Both the position numbers and the translations under genes were made by a program. Source: Segatella copri (lineage in GTDB: Bacteria; Bacteroidota; Bacteroidia; Bacteroidales; Bacteroidaceae). From it: 49,935 nt of DNA. Positions 26,441 through 35,891 of this stretch are shown here, in pieces. The notes below the pieces were generated by a model. That model saw nothing but the letters and a program-made list of their open reading frames with translations, was not told where the DNA came from and did no database searches. The stretch lies in contig NZ_VZAD01000066.1 in NCBI RefSeq assembly GCF_009495355.1, positions 1-49,935 of the forward strand, given 5' to 3'. Each line of letters begins with the position of its first letter. The stretch's first letter is position 1.

Positions 26441-27145
26441 TTATTTTACGTTCTCTTGTTCTTGTCCATAATCATCCTCATCGTTATACGATGCCAGGTC
26501 TTCAGTCTGCAGGGCGCTGACCAGATACAGGCGGAAGAGCATTTCGTTCTGCTGCTCCTCGAGCGCTTGCAGATGCGCCTCAGCCAAGGCTTCAGGCGAC
26601 TGCTGCATAGAGTCGATGACAGTCTGAGCAATCCATGTCACAGGAGGCGCCGGACTGTGTAGATGCTTGCGATAGACACCACGTTTGCGAGGTCGCATTT
26701 TCGGCCTGACCGCCTGTTTCACCTGATTCCTCACCTCAGTTTCAGCAGCGGGCACAAGGGTCTCAGCAGAGTCATTGTCAGCCCGTGCCAGCGTCGCAGC
26801 AGGCGAGGCCGTACTGTCCCCGTTCCTCGCAGGCCAAGTCATAACCACGAGCAGAGCCACGGCGGCGGCAGCAGCAAGCAAGCACCACAGCGGGCGCAGA
26901 CGTGAACGATAGCGAAGCGGCTCACGGCAAACATCCCCATCAGACATTTCCCCGTCTTCAGGCATCAGCCCATCCGTAGGCATCCCCTTGTCGAAGTAAG
27001 CGAACATTTGCTGATAAGGCTTCAAGTCATCGCTCACATCAGCGTGTGCAGCAAACCATTGGCTTATCCGTACCTCCTCCTCTATCGAGGTAAGTCCCTG
27101 CATGAATTTCCCGATGAGCAGTCTAATATTCTTTTCTCCATTCAT
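26441..27145 (-). CDS. Single-span membrane protein, probable anti-sigma factor
   Basis: This 234-residue protein has a cytoplasmic N-terminus (1-84) resembling the N-terminal part of Bacteroidetes anti-sigma-like proteins (IRLLIGKFMQGLTSIEEEV and PYQQMFAYFDKGMP), one membrane span (about 85-105), and a proline- and charge-rich periplasmic tail. It lies directly after the ECF sigma factor gene on the same strand, the usual place for an anti-sigma factor. There is no FecR domain, so it is not part of the typical TonB-receptor signalling type. Sequence motifs are weak, so the role rests mainly on context. Confidence 0.65.
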   Translation of the reverse strand: MNGEKNIRLLIGKFMQGLTSIEEEVRISQWFAAHADVSDDLKPYQQMFAYFDKGMPTDGLMPEDGEMSDGDVCREPLRYRSRLRPLWCLLAAAAAVALLVVMTWPARNGDSTASPAATLARADNDSAETLVPAAETEVRNQVKQAVRPKMRPRKRGVYRKHLHSPAPPVTWIAQTVIDSMQQSPEALAEAHLQALEEQQNEMLFRLYLVSALQTEDLASYNDEDDYGQEQENVK

Positions 27146-27183
27146 TTTTATATTAATATTTAATGTTCAGTGTTTAACTTCCC

Positions 27184-27696
27184 TCATTCCCTCGAAATCT
27201 CCATTCTTCTTCTGATTTCCGTCAGCATCCTTTGTCGGGCTCTCGACAGGATTGTAGCAGCCGAAGCAGGAGTGATACCGATGATACCGGCAATCTCTTC
27301 CATGCTTTTCTTCTCCACCTGTCTCAGGTGCAGCACCTGGTATTGCGTGGATGGCAGTTCGAGCAGTTTCTGTTGCAGCCACATATCATTCTCCTGCGTT
27401 TCCATCATCATGTCGGGAGGCGGCTCGTGGCTTTCAGCCTGAAGATGCGGATGCAGCAGCAAGGAGACTTCCCGCTTTTTGCGGTGTCTGTCGATACAGA
27501 AGTGTTTGGCGACGCATCCCGTCAGACCTTTAGCATGTTGCGCAGAGGTGATGTCCTTTCTGATGGCCCACAGCCTGAGCATGGTGTCTTGCGCCACGTC
27601 TTCGGCAGTCATGCCGTCGGTGCCACAGCCCCTGCAGACGTGCAGGGCTGTTTGCCGCAGCTCGGGAACCAGTGAGGTGAATTCTTTCTCTGTCAT
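27184..27696 (-). CDS. ECF-type RNA polymerase sigma factor
   Basis: This is a 170-residue sigma-70 family protein of the extracytoplasmic function group. Region 2 is visible as AEDVAQDTMLRLWAIRKD (about 31-48), and region 4 as LPSTQYQVLHLRQVEKKSMEEIAGIIG followed by ASAATILSRARQRM, a helix-turn-helix (about 115-160; parts shown only). It is the first gene of a three-gene operon with a membrane protein and a secreted unknown protein. It probably directs polymerase to its own promoter and other targets when released from the membrane partner. Confidence 0.92.
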   Translation of the reverse strand: MTEKEFTSLVPELRQTALHVCRGCGTDGMTAEDVAQDTMLRLWAIRKDITSAQHAKGLTGCVAKHFCIDRHRKKREVSLLLHPHLQAESHEPPPDMMMETQENDMWLQQKLLELPSTQYQVLHLRQVEKKSMEEIAGIIGITPASAATILSRARQRMLTEIRRRMEISRE

Positions 27697-27894
27697 GTAT
27701 GCCTTGTTTTGCTTGTTCTGATGTATAAACGCAGAAATTGGAATTTTATCAACACCTTTAACTTCTCTTAACCTCTGAGGGGTCAGAAGTCCTTAATGAC
27801 AAATGACACATGACATAATGACACCGGAGGCTTAAAAAATGGCAGCAGAAATACCTGTGCATAAAAATACACAAAAATACTATAGTTAACTGCC
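27697..27894. other. Upstream region of the ECF operon
   Basis: No gene was found. Four copies of ATGACA lie at 27796, 27803, 27810 and 27818, spaced 7, 7 and 8 bp. No TAnnTTTG element faces the sigma gene, which fits an ECF-dependent rather than housekeeping promoter, but I could not define one. Confidence 0.35.
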
Positions 27895-27960
27895 AAAAAA
27901 TAATTTCCCAGTTAGGAAAAAATAATTTCCCAGTTGGGCAGATTATTTTTCCCAGTTAGA
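27895..27960. repeat. Three 22-bp tandem repeats
   Basis: The units are 27895-27916, 27917-27938 and 27939-27960. The first two differ at one position; the third is more diverged but keeps TTTCCCAGTT or TTTTTCCCAGTT. The 22-bp period is two helical turns, as in iterons or activator arrays. A -7 element TAAATTTG begins 27 bp downstream (27987-27994), so this may be an activator site for a plus-strand transcript. It could also serve the divergent sigma-factor operon. Confidence 0.75.
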
Positions 27961-27986
27961 CAATGTGTTTTTTGACCATTATTGCA

Positions 27987-28110
27987 TAAATTTGCGGAAC
28001 ACGAATAATCCGAGTACGCCCCCTTTCGCTCATACGCATAGACCTGTTGTCACGTACGACGATGTGACTTGCCTATAGGCTTGGGCAATTTCTAATCATG
28101 CTGAACTTTT
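27987..28110 (+). promoter_or_regulatory. Promoter followed by a structured, GC-richer segment
   Basis: TAAATTTG (27987-27994) is a perfect -7 element; TGTG 19 nt upstream is a three-of-four match to TTTG. The following 110 bp contain GTCAC-N10-GTGAC and TTGCC-tataggcttg-GGCAA stems. The segment may be the distal start of the rplM leader or a separate small RNA. No clear terminator was seen before the second promoter at 28288. Confidence 0.4.
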
Positions 28111-28287
28111 AAAACATCCCGATTTGCAAAAGTTGAGTGTATTATATATTAATGTACGTGCGCGCAAGAAAAACTTGCTTCCTACTTTTTGGTAAAAAAG
28201 TACTGTTTAAAATTCAAAATTGAGTTAAATATCTATAAAAGTAAAACGCTTGAGTTTGTAACTTACACATAATTAAATAAAAATGTG

Positions 28288-28450
28288 TACTTTTGCAGTC
28301 CGATTATTTACGGGGATACGCTTAGAGTCCCCTGGGCAGTGTGTGTTAATAGCAATCTCCTGTGGCCGGGAATTGCGGTTAGTGAATCGCCTGTCTAAAA
28401 GTGAGTAAAAAGATTTAAAAACGTTTTTTAGTAGTAATTTAAAATTTAAA
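28288..28450 (+). promoter_or_regulatory. Promoter and structured leader of rplM-rpsI
   Basis: TACTTTTG (28288-28295) is a perfect -7 element, giving a leader of about 150 nt. The leader folds locally: GGGGA (28312-28316) / TCCCC (28328-28332), GCAAT (28352-28356) / ATTGC (28372-28376), and a GCGgttagtgaatCGC stem. Ribosomal operons are often feedback-controlled by such leaders, and I recall a reported uL13 leader motif in Bacteroidia, but I could not check whether this matches it. Confidence 0.55.
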
Positions 28451-28912
28451 ATGGACACATTAAGTTTCAAGACTATCTCCGTAAACAAGGAGACAGCTAA
28501 GAAAGAGTGGGTTGTAATCGACGCAACAGACCAAGTTGTTGGTCGTCTTTGCTCAAAGGTAGCAAAGTTGCTCCGCGGTAAGTACAAGCCAACTTTCACT
28601 CCACATGTAGATTGTGGTGACAACGTAATCATTATCAACGCCGCTAAGGTGGTATTCTCTGGTAAGAAGGAGACAGATAAGGTTTACACACGTTACACTG
28701 GTTATCCTGGTGGTCAGCGCTTCAATACTCCAGCTGAGTTGCGCACACGTCCTGATGGCATGGACAAGATTTTGCGTCATGCAGTAAAGGGTATGTTGCC
28801 AAAGGGCCGTTTGGGTCGTTCTCTGATGGACAACCTCTTCATTTACGATGGCACAGAGCACAAGCATGAGGCTCAGAAGCCAAAGGCAATTGATATTAAC
28901 CAGTATAAATAA
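28451..28912 (+). CDS. rplM: 50S ribosomal protein L13 (uL13)
   Basis: This is a 153-residue large-subunit protein. Family marks are WVVIDATDQVVGRLCSKVA, FTPHVDCGDNVIIINA, KVYTRYTGYPGG, HAVKGMLPKGRLGR and LFIYDGTEHKHEAQKP. uL13 binds 23S rRNA early in assembly. It is followed after 10 bp by rpsI, the conserved bacterial pairing. Codon use is strongly biased toward common codons, as expected for high expression. Confidence 0.98.
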   Translation: MDTLSFKTISVNKETAKKEWVVIDATDQVVGRLCSKVAKLLRGKYKPTFTPHVDCGDNVIIINAAKVVFSGKKETDKVYTRYTGYPGGQRFNTPAELRTRPDGMDKILRHAVKGMLPKGRLGRSLMDNLFIYDGTEHKHEAQKPKAIDINQYK

Positions 28913-28922
28913 TTAAGGTAGA

Positions 28923-29309
28923 ATGGAAGTAATTAATGCAATTGGTCGCCGCAAGAGCGCTGTAGCTCGTGTATACCTTTCAGAAGGTACAGGTAAGATC
29001 ACAATCAACAAGAAAGATATTGAGACATATTTCCCATCAGCAATCCTTCGCTATGTAGTGAAGCAGCCATTGCAGTTGCTCGAGGCTGAGGGTAAGTATG
29101 ATATTAAGGCAAACCTCGATGGCGGTGGTTTCACCGGTCAGAGCCAGGCTCTTCGCCTCGCTATTGCCCGCGCGCTCGTTAAGATCGACGCTGAGGACAA
29201 GAAGGCATTGAAGGATGCAGGCTTCATGACACGTGACTCACGTGCTGTAGAGCGTAAGAAGCCAGGTCAGCCAAAGGCTCGTCGTCGCTTCCAGTTCAGC
29301 AAGCGTTAA
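28923..29309 (+). CDS. rpsI: 30S ribosomal protein S9 (uS9)
   Basis: This is a 128-residue small-subunit protein. IGRRKSAVARVYLSEGTG at the N-terminus and the basic C-terminal tail ending RRRFQFSKR, which reaches into the P site, are diagnostic. It is co-transcribed with rplM, 10 bp upstream. Confidence 0.98.
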   Translation: MEVINAIGRRKSAVARVYLSEGTGKITINKKDIETYFPSAILRYVVKQPLQLLEAEGKYDIKANLDGGGFTGQSQALRLAIARALVKIDAEDKKALKDAGFMTRDSRAVERKKPGQPKARRRFQFSKR

Positions 29310-29464
29310 TCTTATACATATTATATATATACAGATTATATATAGCTGAGCTAAAAAGTTTAGTATCTAAATCGGTGAGATTCCATTAATCGGGGACTAC
29401 TCATCGACTGATCTAACAATTAGATTCAAAAAGAAAGTAAACAACAATTAAACAAGAAAAGACA
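29310..29464 (+). promoter_or_regulatory. Leader region of rpsB
   Basis: This 155-bp gap contains a long-range stem TCGGTGAG (29372-29379) / CTCATCGA (29400-29407, one G-U pair) and a smaller hairpin TCTAA-caa-TTAGA near 29420. This suggests a structured 5' leader, possibly for feedback control by S2. No clear promoter was found, so rpsB may be read from the upstream operon. Confidence 0.4.
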
Positions 29465-30247
29465 ATGTCAAGAACAAATTTTGACCAGTTACTTCAGGCA
29501 GGTTGCCACTTCGGACACCTCCGTCGCAAGTGGAATCCAGCAATGGCTCCTTACATCTTCATGGAGCGTAACGGTATTCATATTATCGACCTTAACAAGA
29601 CCGTAGCCAAGGTAGACGAGGCTGCTGAGGTACTTAAGGGAATCGCCAAGTCAGGTAAGAAAATCCTGTTTGTCGCTACTAAAAAACAAGCTAAGGACAT
29701 CGTAGCCGAGAAGGCTGCCTCTGTCAACATGCCTTACGTTATTGAGCGCTGGCCAGGTGGTATGCTCACTAACTTCCCTACAATCCGTAAGGCTGTCAAG
29801 AAAATGGCAAACATCGATAAGCTGATGAATGATGGTACATTCTCTAACCTTTCTAAGCGCGAGTTGCTTCAGGTAAGCCGTCAGCGTGCCAAGTTGGAGA
29901 AGAACCTTGGTTCTATCGCCGACCTGACTCGTCTTCCAAGCGCACTCTTCGTTATCGACGTAATGAAGGAGCACATCGCTGTTAAGGAGGCTAACCGTCT
30001 GGGTATTCCAGTGTTCGGTATCGTTGATACCAACTCTGATCCTAAGAATATCGATTACATCATCCCAGCCAACGACGATGCAAAGGATTCAGTAGAGGTA
30101 ATTCTCTCTGCTGTTTGCGGTGCTATCGCTGAGGGTCTTGAGGAGCGCAAGGCAGAGAAGGCTGATGAGAAGGCTGCTGCCGAGCAGAAGGATCAGCCTA
30201 AGAAGAAGGCTGCCCGCAAGGAAGAGGCTGCTGAGGCTGCTGAGTAA
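29465..30247 (+). CDS. rpsB: 30S ribosomal protein S2 (uS2)
   Basis: This is a 260-residue protein. Family marks are LLQAGCHFGHLRRKWNPAM, YIFMERNGIHIIDLNKT, ERWPGGMLTNFPTIRK and GIPVFGIVDTNSDPKNIDYIIPAND (parts shown). The C-terminal 35 residues form a lysine/glutamate/alanine-rich tail beyond the conserved fold, as in other Bacteroidetes. It is followed by tsf, the universal rpsB-tsf pairing. Confidence 0.98.
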   Translation: MSRTNFDQLLQAGCHFGHLRRKWNPAMAPYIFMERNGIHIIDLNKTVAKVDEAAEVLKGIAKSGKKILFVATKKQAKDIVAEKAASVNMPYVIERWPGGMLTNFPTIRKAVKKMANIDKLMNDGTFSNLSKRELLQVSRQRAKLEKNLGSIADLTRLPSALFVIDVMKEHIAVKEANRLGIPVFGIVDTNSDPKNIDYIIPANDDAKDSVEVILSAVCGAIAEGLEERKAEKADEKAAAEQKDQPKKKAARKEEAAEAAE

Positions 30248-30351
30248 TCAGGCAAAGGCTTAATAAGCTCTGAGCCATCATCCAGGAAAGGGGTGGCTCA
30301 GTGCTATAGCAACAAATAGAACATTAACTATTTTAATTAAAGAAAAATATT

Positions 30352-31347
30352 ATGGCTGTTTCAATTGAAGATATCAAGAAACTTCGCGCTATGACAGGTG
30401 CTGGTCTTGCTGACGTAAAGAAGGCTCTGACAGAGGCTGAAGGTGATTTCGATAAGGCAAAGGAGTTGCTCCGTGAGCGTGGACTCGCTATCGCTGCAAA
30501 GCGTTCTGACCGCGAGACATCTAATGGTTGCGTTCTCGTTAAGAAGGTTAACGATTTTGCTGCTATCATCGCTCTCAAGTGCGAGACAGACTTCGTTGCC
30601 AATGGTGCTGACTTTATCAAGTTGACATCTGACATCCTCGATGCTGCTATCGCTGCCAAGGCTCACACTCTCGACGAGGTGAAGACTTTGAAGGTTGGCG
30701 AGTCTGATGCTCAGGCTGCTGTAACACAGCGCTCTGGTATCACAGGCGAGAAGATGGAGCTCGACGGCTACTGTGTTCTCGAGGGTGAGAACATCGAGGT
30801 TTACGACCATATGAACAAGCACACTCTGTGTACTATGGTTCAGCTCAACGAGAACAACGAGGAGGCTGGTCACAAGGTTGCTATGCAGGTAGCTGCTATG
30901 CGTCCTGTAGCTCTCGACGAGTCTTCTGTTTCTGAGGAGACTAAGAAGACAGAGCTCGAGGTAGCTGTGGCTAAGACCAAGGAAGAGCTCGTAGAGAAGG
31001 CTGTTAACGCAGCATTGAAGAAGGCTGGCATCAACCCAGCTCACGTTGACTCTGAGGATCACATCGAGAGCAACACCAAGAAGGGTTGGTTGACACCTGA
31101 GCAGGCTGAGGAGGCACGCAACATCAAGAAGACTGTAAGTGAGGAGAAGGCTGCTTCTTTGAACCCAACTATGATCCAGAACATTGCTAATGGTCGTCTG
31201 GCTAAGTTCTTCAAGGAGAACTGCCTCGTTGATCAGGAGTTCCAGTTCGGTGATGGCGACAAGCAGACTGTTGCTCAGTACCTCGCTTCTCAGAGCAAGG
31301 ATCTCAAGATCGTTGCTTACAAGCGCTTCACTCTTGCTGCTGAGTAA
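30352..31347 (+). CDS. tsf: Elongation factor Ts
   Basis: This 331-residue guanine-nucleotide exchange factor for EF-Tu carries the N-terminal UBA-like helix LRAMTGAGLADVKKALTEA, the core motif ALKCETDFVANG (quoted in shortened form), and the C-terminal exchange region. At 331 residues it is longer than the E. coli protein (283), as in other Bacteroidetes. It lies 104 bp after rpsB. Confidence 0.97.
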   Translation: MAVSIEDIKKLRAMTGAGLADVKKALTEAEGDFDKAKELLRERGLAIAAKRSDRETSNGCVLVKKVNDFAAIIALKCETDFVANGADFIKLTSDILDAAIAAKAHTLDEVKTLKVGESDAQAAVTQRSGITGEKMELDGYCVLEGENIEVYDHMNKHTLCTMVQLNENNEEAGHKVAMQVAAMRPVALDESSVSEETKKTELEVAVAKTKEELVEKAVNAALKKAGINPAHVDSEDHIESNTKKGWLTPEQAEEARNIKKTVSEEKAASLNPTMIQNIANGRLAKFFKENCLVDQEFQFGDGDKQTVAQYLASQSKDLKIVAYKRFTLAAE

Positions 31348-31415
31348 TCTGCTGTTGCGGACGAAATGCTTGGCATGGCAAGATTAATTTGACTTATAGT
31401 TAAATTAGAATATCA

Positions 31416-31467
31416 GGGAGTTATGGAGTCAAGGCTTACGCTTTGCTTCTAACTCCCATTTCTTTTT
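31416..31467 (+). terminator. Terminator after tsf
   Basis: GGGAGTTA (31416-31423) and TAACTCCC (31450-31457) form an 8-bp stem with a long loop that can pair internally, followed by a T-rich run ending near 31467. Confidence 0.7.
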
Positions 31468-31512
31468 TATTGAACTTTAGCAAGTTCAGAAGTTATAGAA
31501 GTTTTAGAAGTT

Positions 31513-32130
31513 ATGAAGATATTTGCCATAGGCATGAACTATGCCGAACACAATAAATCGCTACATGACACGTTATCTAAACCAGAGAGACCTGTCATTT
31601 TCACCAAAGCCGACTCGGCGTTGCTGAAGGATGGAAAACCATTCTTCATCCCTGATCATCTGGGACGTATAGAGTACGAGACAGAGTTGGTGGTTCGCAT
31701 CTGCAGGTTGGGAAAGACCATCCCGCAGCGCTTCGCCCACAGATATTATGATGCGGTGACGGTAGGAATCGACTTCACAGCCCGTGAGATGCAGAAGAGG
31801 CTGCGTGAGGCTGGCCAGCCATGGGAACTTGCCAAGGGCTTCGATGGTTCGGCGGCGATAGGTTCATGGATGGATGTGCAGAAGTTTCGCGACATACAGG
31901 CCATTCATTTCCATCTCGACATCAATGGCAAGACTGTACAGGAAGGTTGCTCCAGCGATATGTTCTACAAGGTGGACGAGATTATCTCTTATATCAGTCA
32001 GTACTTCACGCTGAAGACGGGCGACTTGCTCTATACAGGCTGTCCTACCGGTTGTGGACCTGTCAGCATTGACGACCATCTCGAAGGTTATCTTGAAGAC
32101 TGGAAGGTGCTCGACTTCAATTGCAAGTAG
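31513..32130 (+). CDS. Fumarylacetoacetate hydrolase (FAH) family protein
   Basis: This 205-residue cytoplasmic protein has the FAH/5-oxopent-3-ene fold. KIFAIGMNYAEHNKSL opens the domain, IEYETELVVRI supplies the metal-binding glutamates, and GLDFTAR-like VGIDFTAREMQ and LLYTGCPTGCGPV close it. Members hydrolyse or decarboxylate acyl-pyruvates such as oxaloacetate; the substrate is not evident. AGAAGTT repeats spaced 9 bp run directly into the start codon. Confidence 0.88.
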   Translation: MKIFAIGMNYAEHNKSLHDTLSKPERPVIFTKADSALLKDGKPFFIPDHLGRIEYETELVVRICRLGKTIPQRFAHRYYDAVTVGIDFTAREMQKRLREAGQPWELAKGFDGSAAIGSWMDVQKFRDIQAIHFHLDINGKTVQEGCSSDMFYKVDEIISYISQYFTLKTGDLLYTGCPTGCGPVSIDDHLEGYLEDWKVLDFNCK

Positions 32131-32282
32131 TTACATTTGCAAACAACCCGATGAAAGCTGTTCGTAAGGTTTTCTGAGTAAGTGCTTTTAACAAGCCACT
32201 CGAAAGAACAGTACGGATTTACAGAACAGGGCGGTGGAATTTATCTTCCGCCTCATAAGAAACAAGTTTGTTATTCCAAGAA

Positions 32283-35200
32283 ATGACGAATAAAAGAGTT
32301 AGGATATTTTTCGTGTGGATGGCTTTGCTGGTTCTTGCTCTGCCGGCAAAGGCACAGCAGCGGTTCTTTAACTTGACAGCCGACGAGGTCAAGGTCGACT
32401 CAGTGTTGCCACATTTTCTCTATTCCATTCCTTTGCCCGAAAACTATCAGGACTCGGTCTACACCGTCTCGGTGAAATATCCAGAATATATGGATATGAC
32501 CGTGAGCGATGTGGCCAACTACAATCGCATATCCGGTGCAGCCCTGCCTTCGCAGGTGCCTCTTAGTCAGAATATCTCCGTGAGCAGAAGGAAAGGATAT
32601 CTTGTGGCTTCCTTCTGCCCATTGGTTTTCCGCAACAATAAATATCAGATGCTGGTGAGTTTCATGCTCGATGTCAAGGCAAAGGCCGTGAAGAACAGCG
32701 TGCTGCGCCAACGCAAGAACGACAAGGCTTATGCCTCGGCAGCCGACATCTATGCCGAACATTCTTTACTTGCCTCGGGCAAGTGGGCAAAGATAAGAGT
32801 CAGCTCTTCAGGTGTTTACCAGCTTACCGATGCCACGGTTCGTCAGGCAGGCTTCTCCAATATCAATAAGGTGAAGATTTATGGCTATGGCGGCAATCTG
32901 CAGAACGAGGCTCTTTATGCCAACGACCTGGCCCGCACCGATGATTTGAAGGAAGTGCCCCAGTGTGTCGTAGGCGGAAAACATCTGTTTTATGCCAAGG
33001 GTCCTGTCAGCTGGACGTCCAACTCATCGACTGTCCGCCGACGCAATCCTTATTCCGATTACGGTTATTATTTTATTACCCAGAGCGACGAGGAGCCTGC
33101 CACGGTCGACTCGGCAGCCTTTGTTTCCTCTTTCTATCCGTCGCCCGATGACTATCATTCGCTTTACGAGGTCGATGGCTACAGCTGGTATAATGGCGGA
33201 CGAAATCTCTTCGACCCTACGCCCATCAGCGTGGGCGGCAGTCAGCAGGTAGTGATCACCAACACCACTGGCAGTCAGAAAGGACGCCTTACCGTCAATG
33301 TCTCGGCAGGAGGAAATAACCAAATACGCATTCTGCTCAACGGCAAGGACATAGGTACCTTGAATGTTCGTATTCTGGATTATTGCAAGGCAGGGCAGGT
33401 GGGTGGCACCTATTCGCTCGACAATCTTAGGATAGACGCCAAGGACACCGTCACCATCGTGAATGTGAGCGGTGAGACAGCCCGTCTTGACTATGTGTCG
33501 ATGGCTTGGGAGAAGGCGATTCCGCTGTCGCCTCTGTCGGGAAAGCATCCTACAGCCACTTATGTGAAGAACATTACCAATCAGGATCTTCATGCTGACG
33601 GTCAGGCCGACCTGGTCATCATCGTTCCCTCCTCAGGCGCACTGTTGAAGCAGGCACAGCGCCTAAAGGAGTTCCATGAGAGTCATGACGGTATGCGGGT
33701 GAATATAGTTGCCGCCGACCAACTGTACAATGAGTTCTCGAGTGGCACACCCGATGCCAATGCCTATCGTCGCTATCTCAGAATGTTGCAGGACAGAGCT
33801 GCGACAGAGGCCGACATGCCTAAGTATCTGTTGCTCTTTGGCGACTGCGTTTGGGACAACCGCATGCTCACAGCCGACTGCAAGCGGTTTGATCCAGACG
33901 ATTACCTTCTCGTCTATGAGAGCGAGAACTCGTTTAGCGAGACAACCTGCTATGCAGGTGACAGCTGGATGGGCATCCTGGCCGAAGGTGCAGGTTCCGA
34001 CGCACGACGTGAGCTGCAGGACGTAGGCGTGGGCCGATTCCCGGTAACCACAGTAGCCGAGGCGAAAATCATGGTCGACAAGACCATCAATTACAGCAAG
34101 AATCAGAATGGCGGAGCCTGGCAGAACACCATCATGTTCATGGGTGACGATGGAAATGACAATATCCACATGCAGGATGTCGACTCTGTGGCCAATAGCG
34201 TGGGCAGGGATTATCCCAATTTCCTGATCAAGAAAGTGATGTGGGACGCCTATACCCGTGAGAGTTCAGCCACTGGCAATACATATCCAGAGGTGAGCAA
34301 GATCATCCGCCAGCAACAGGCCAACGGAGCCTTGGTCATGGACTATGGAGGGCATGGCAACACCACCCTCATCTCGCACGAGTCAGTACTTGGATTGAGC
34401 GATTTTAGCGAGTCGCGCACCTCCAATCTGCCATTGTGGGTGACAGCAGCCTGCGACATTATGCCTTTCGACGGCGTAACGGAAACAATAGGCGAGGCAG
34501 CCGTGCTCAACGAGAAGGGCGGAGCCGTAGCTTTCTATGGAACGGCCCGTACCGTTTTCACATCCGCCAACAAATACATCAACCATGCTTTCATGAAGCG
34601 TGTGCTCTCCCTGCAGGACGGCAAGCCCATTGCTTTAGGCGAGGCTCACCGACTGGCGCAGAACGACGTGATGTTGGGAACCAACCGTTATCCGACCCCT
34701 ACCCGGGAAGACCCCAACAAGACGAGTCCCGAACAGGACAATACCGAGAACCACCTGCAGTATTCGCTGTTGGGCGATCCAGCCCTGTCGCTCAATCTTC
34801 CTACAGCCCAGGTTGTGGTCGACGAAATCGACGGTGTGGCTGTCGGTTCAGGAACGATGCCTACGGTCAAGGCAGGATCTGTGATCAAGATGAAAGGACA
34901 TGTGGCAGGAGTAGAAGGATTCAATGGTGTGGTGACAGCAACGGTGCGTGACACTCAGGAAGAGATAACCTGTAAGCTGAACAACACCAGCAATGACGGC
35001 GCAGAGGTGGCGTTCAAGTATTTAGACCGCACCAAGACGCTCTATCATGGTTCCGACAGCATTCGCAACAGCAGTTTCGAGCTGACGTTTGCCGTGCCCA
35101 AGGACATCAACTATGCCGATGGTCAGGGAATGATCAATCTCTATGCCCTGAATACCGATAAGACCATCAGAGCCAATGGCTCCTGCGACCAGTTTATTGT

Positions 35201-35891
35201 GGGAGGAAGTGCCGAGGCAAAGAACGATTCGGTAGGCCCTTCCATCTATTGCTATCTCAACTCGCCTTCGTTTGTTGATGGTGGAAATGTGAACAGCACG
35301 CCTTATTTTGTGGCAGAGATCAAGGATAAGGACGGCATCAATGCAGCCGGCAGCGGAATAGGTCACGACCTTCAGCTCGTCATCGATGGCGACATGGCGA
35401 AGACCTATACGCTCAACAACAACTTCAGCTACGATTTCGGAACCTATACCAGTGGCTCCACCTTTTATAGTATTCCCGAGTTGGAGGAAGGACCTCACAG
35501 ACTGCAGTTCCGCGCATGGGACATTCAGAACAACAGCTCAACAGCCGTGCTTCACTTCAACGTGGTGAAAGTTTTGCGTCCGCAGCTCTTCAACATCGGC
35601 GTGACCAACAATCCAGCCCGTACTTCCACCACGTTCATCATCAGTCATGACCGTATGGAGAGCAACATGGATGTAGTCATCGAACTCTTCGATGCGGCAG
35701 GCAGACAGATGTGGCGTCATGCCGAGAGCGGAGTGTCGGCTACGGGCAATTATACGGTCGACTGGGATTTGTCGGTAGATGGTGGCCGCCCCCTGCAGAC
35801 GGGCGTCTATCTCTATCGTGTCAAAGTGTCGTCGGAAGGCAGCAGCTATGTGTCGAAGACGAAGAAGCTCATTGTCATCAGCAACAGATAA
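32283..35891 (+). CDS. porU: Type IX secretion sortase PorU
   Basis: This protein of about 1202 residues is the C25-family sortase that cleaves the C-terminal signal of type IX secretion cargo at the cell surface and attaches it to A-LPS. A signal peptide ends at ALPAKAQ. The gingipain-like catalytic domain has histidine H691 in DYGGHGN and cysteine C724 in TAACDIMPFDG. The C-terminus (about 1110-1202) is itself a type IX sorting domain, with VIELFDAAGRQMW, LQTGVYLYRV and TKKLIVI, as known for PorU. I chose the ATG at 32283 over an upstream TTG because the signal peptide then starts normally. porV and ispF follow in the same direction, the arrangement known from Porphyromonas. Confidence 0.93.
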   Translation: MTNKRVRIFFVWMALLVLALPAKAQQRFFNLTADEVKVDSVLPHFLYSIPLPENYQDSVYTVSVKYPEYMDMTVSDVANYNRISGAALPSQVPLSQNISVSRRKGYLVASFCPLVFRNNKYQMLVSFMLDVKAKAVKNSVLRQRKNDKAYASAADIYAEHSLLASGKWAKIRVSSSGVYQLTDATVRQAGFSNINKVKIYGYGGNLQNEALYANDLARTDDLKEVPQCVVGGKHLFYAKGPVSWTSNSSTVRRRNPYSDYGYYFITQSDEEPATVDSAAFVSSFYPSPDDYHSLYEVDGYSWYNGGRNLFDPTPISVGGSQQVVITNTTGSQKGRLTVNVSAGGNNQIRILLNGKDIGTLNVRILDYCKAGQVGGTYSLDNLRIDAKDTVTIVNVSGETARLDYVSMAWEKAIPLSPLSGKHPTATYVKNITNQDLHADGQADLVIIVPSSGALLKQAQRLKEFHESHDGMRVNIVAADQLYNEFSSGTPDANAYRRYLRMLQDRAATEADMPKYLLLFGDCVWDNRMLTADCKRFDPDDYLLVYESENSFSETTCYAGDSWMGILAEGAGSDARRELQDVGVGRFPVTTVAEAKIMVDKTINYSKNQNGGAWQNTIMFMGDDGNDNIHMQDVDSVANSVGRDYPNFLIKKVMWDAYTRESSATGNTYPEVSKIIRQQQANGALVMDYGGHGNTTLISHESVLGLSDFSESRTSNLPLWVTAACDIMPFDGVTETIGEAAVLNEKGGAVAFYGTARTVFTSANKYINHAFMKRVLSLQDGKPIALGEAHRLAQNDVMLGTNRYPTPTREDPNKTSPEQDNTENHLQYSLLGDPALSLNLPTAQVVVDEIDGVAVGSGTMPTVKAGSVIKMKGHVAGVEGFNGVVTATVRDTQEEITCKLNNTSNDGAEVAFKYLDRTKTLYHGSDSIRNSSFELTFAVPKDINYADGQGMINLYALNTDKTIRANGSCDQFIVGGSAEAKNDSVGPSIYCYLNSPSFVDGGNVNSTPYFVAEIKDKDGINAAGSGIGHDLQLVIDGDMAKTYTLNNNFSYDFGTYTSGSTFYSIPELEEGPHRLQFRAWDIQNNSSTAVLHFNVVKVLRPQLFNIGVTNNPARTSTTFIISHDRMESNMDVVIELFDAAGRQMWRHAESGVSATGNYTVDWDLSVDGGRPLQTGVYLYRVKVSSEGSSYVSKTKKLIVISNR

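Noticed and set aside
27895..27960. CRISPR array
   Set aside because: The 22-bp units are directly adjacent with no spacers, only three copies exist and no cas gene is present.
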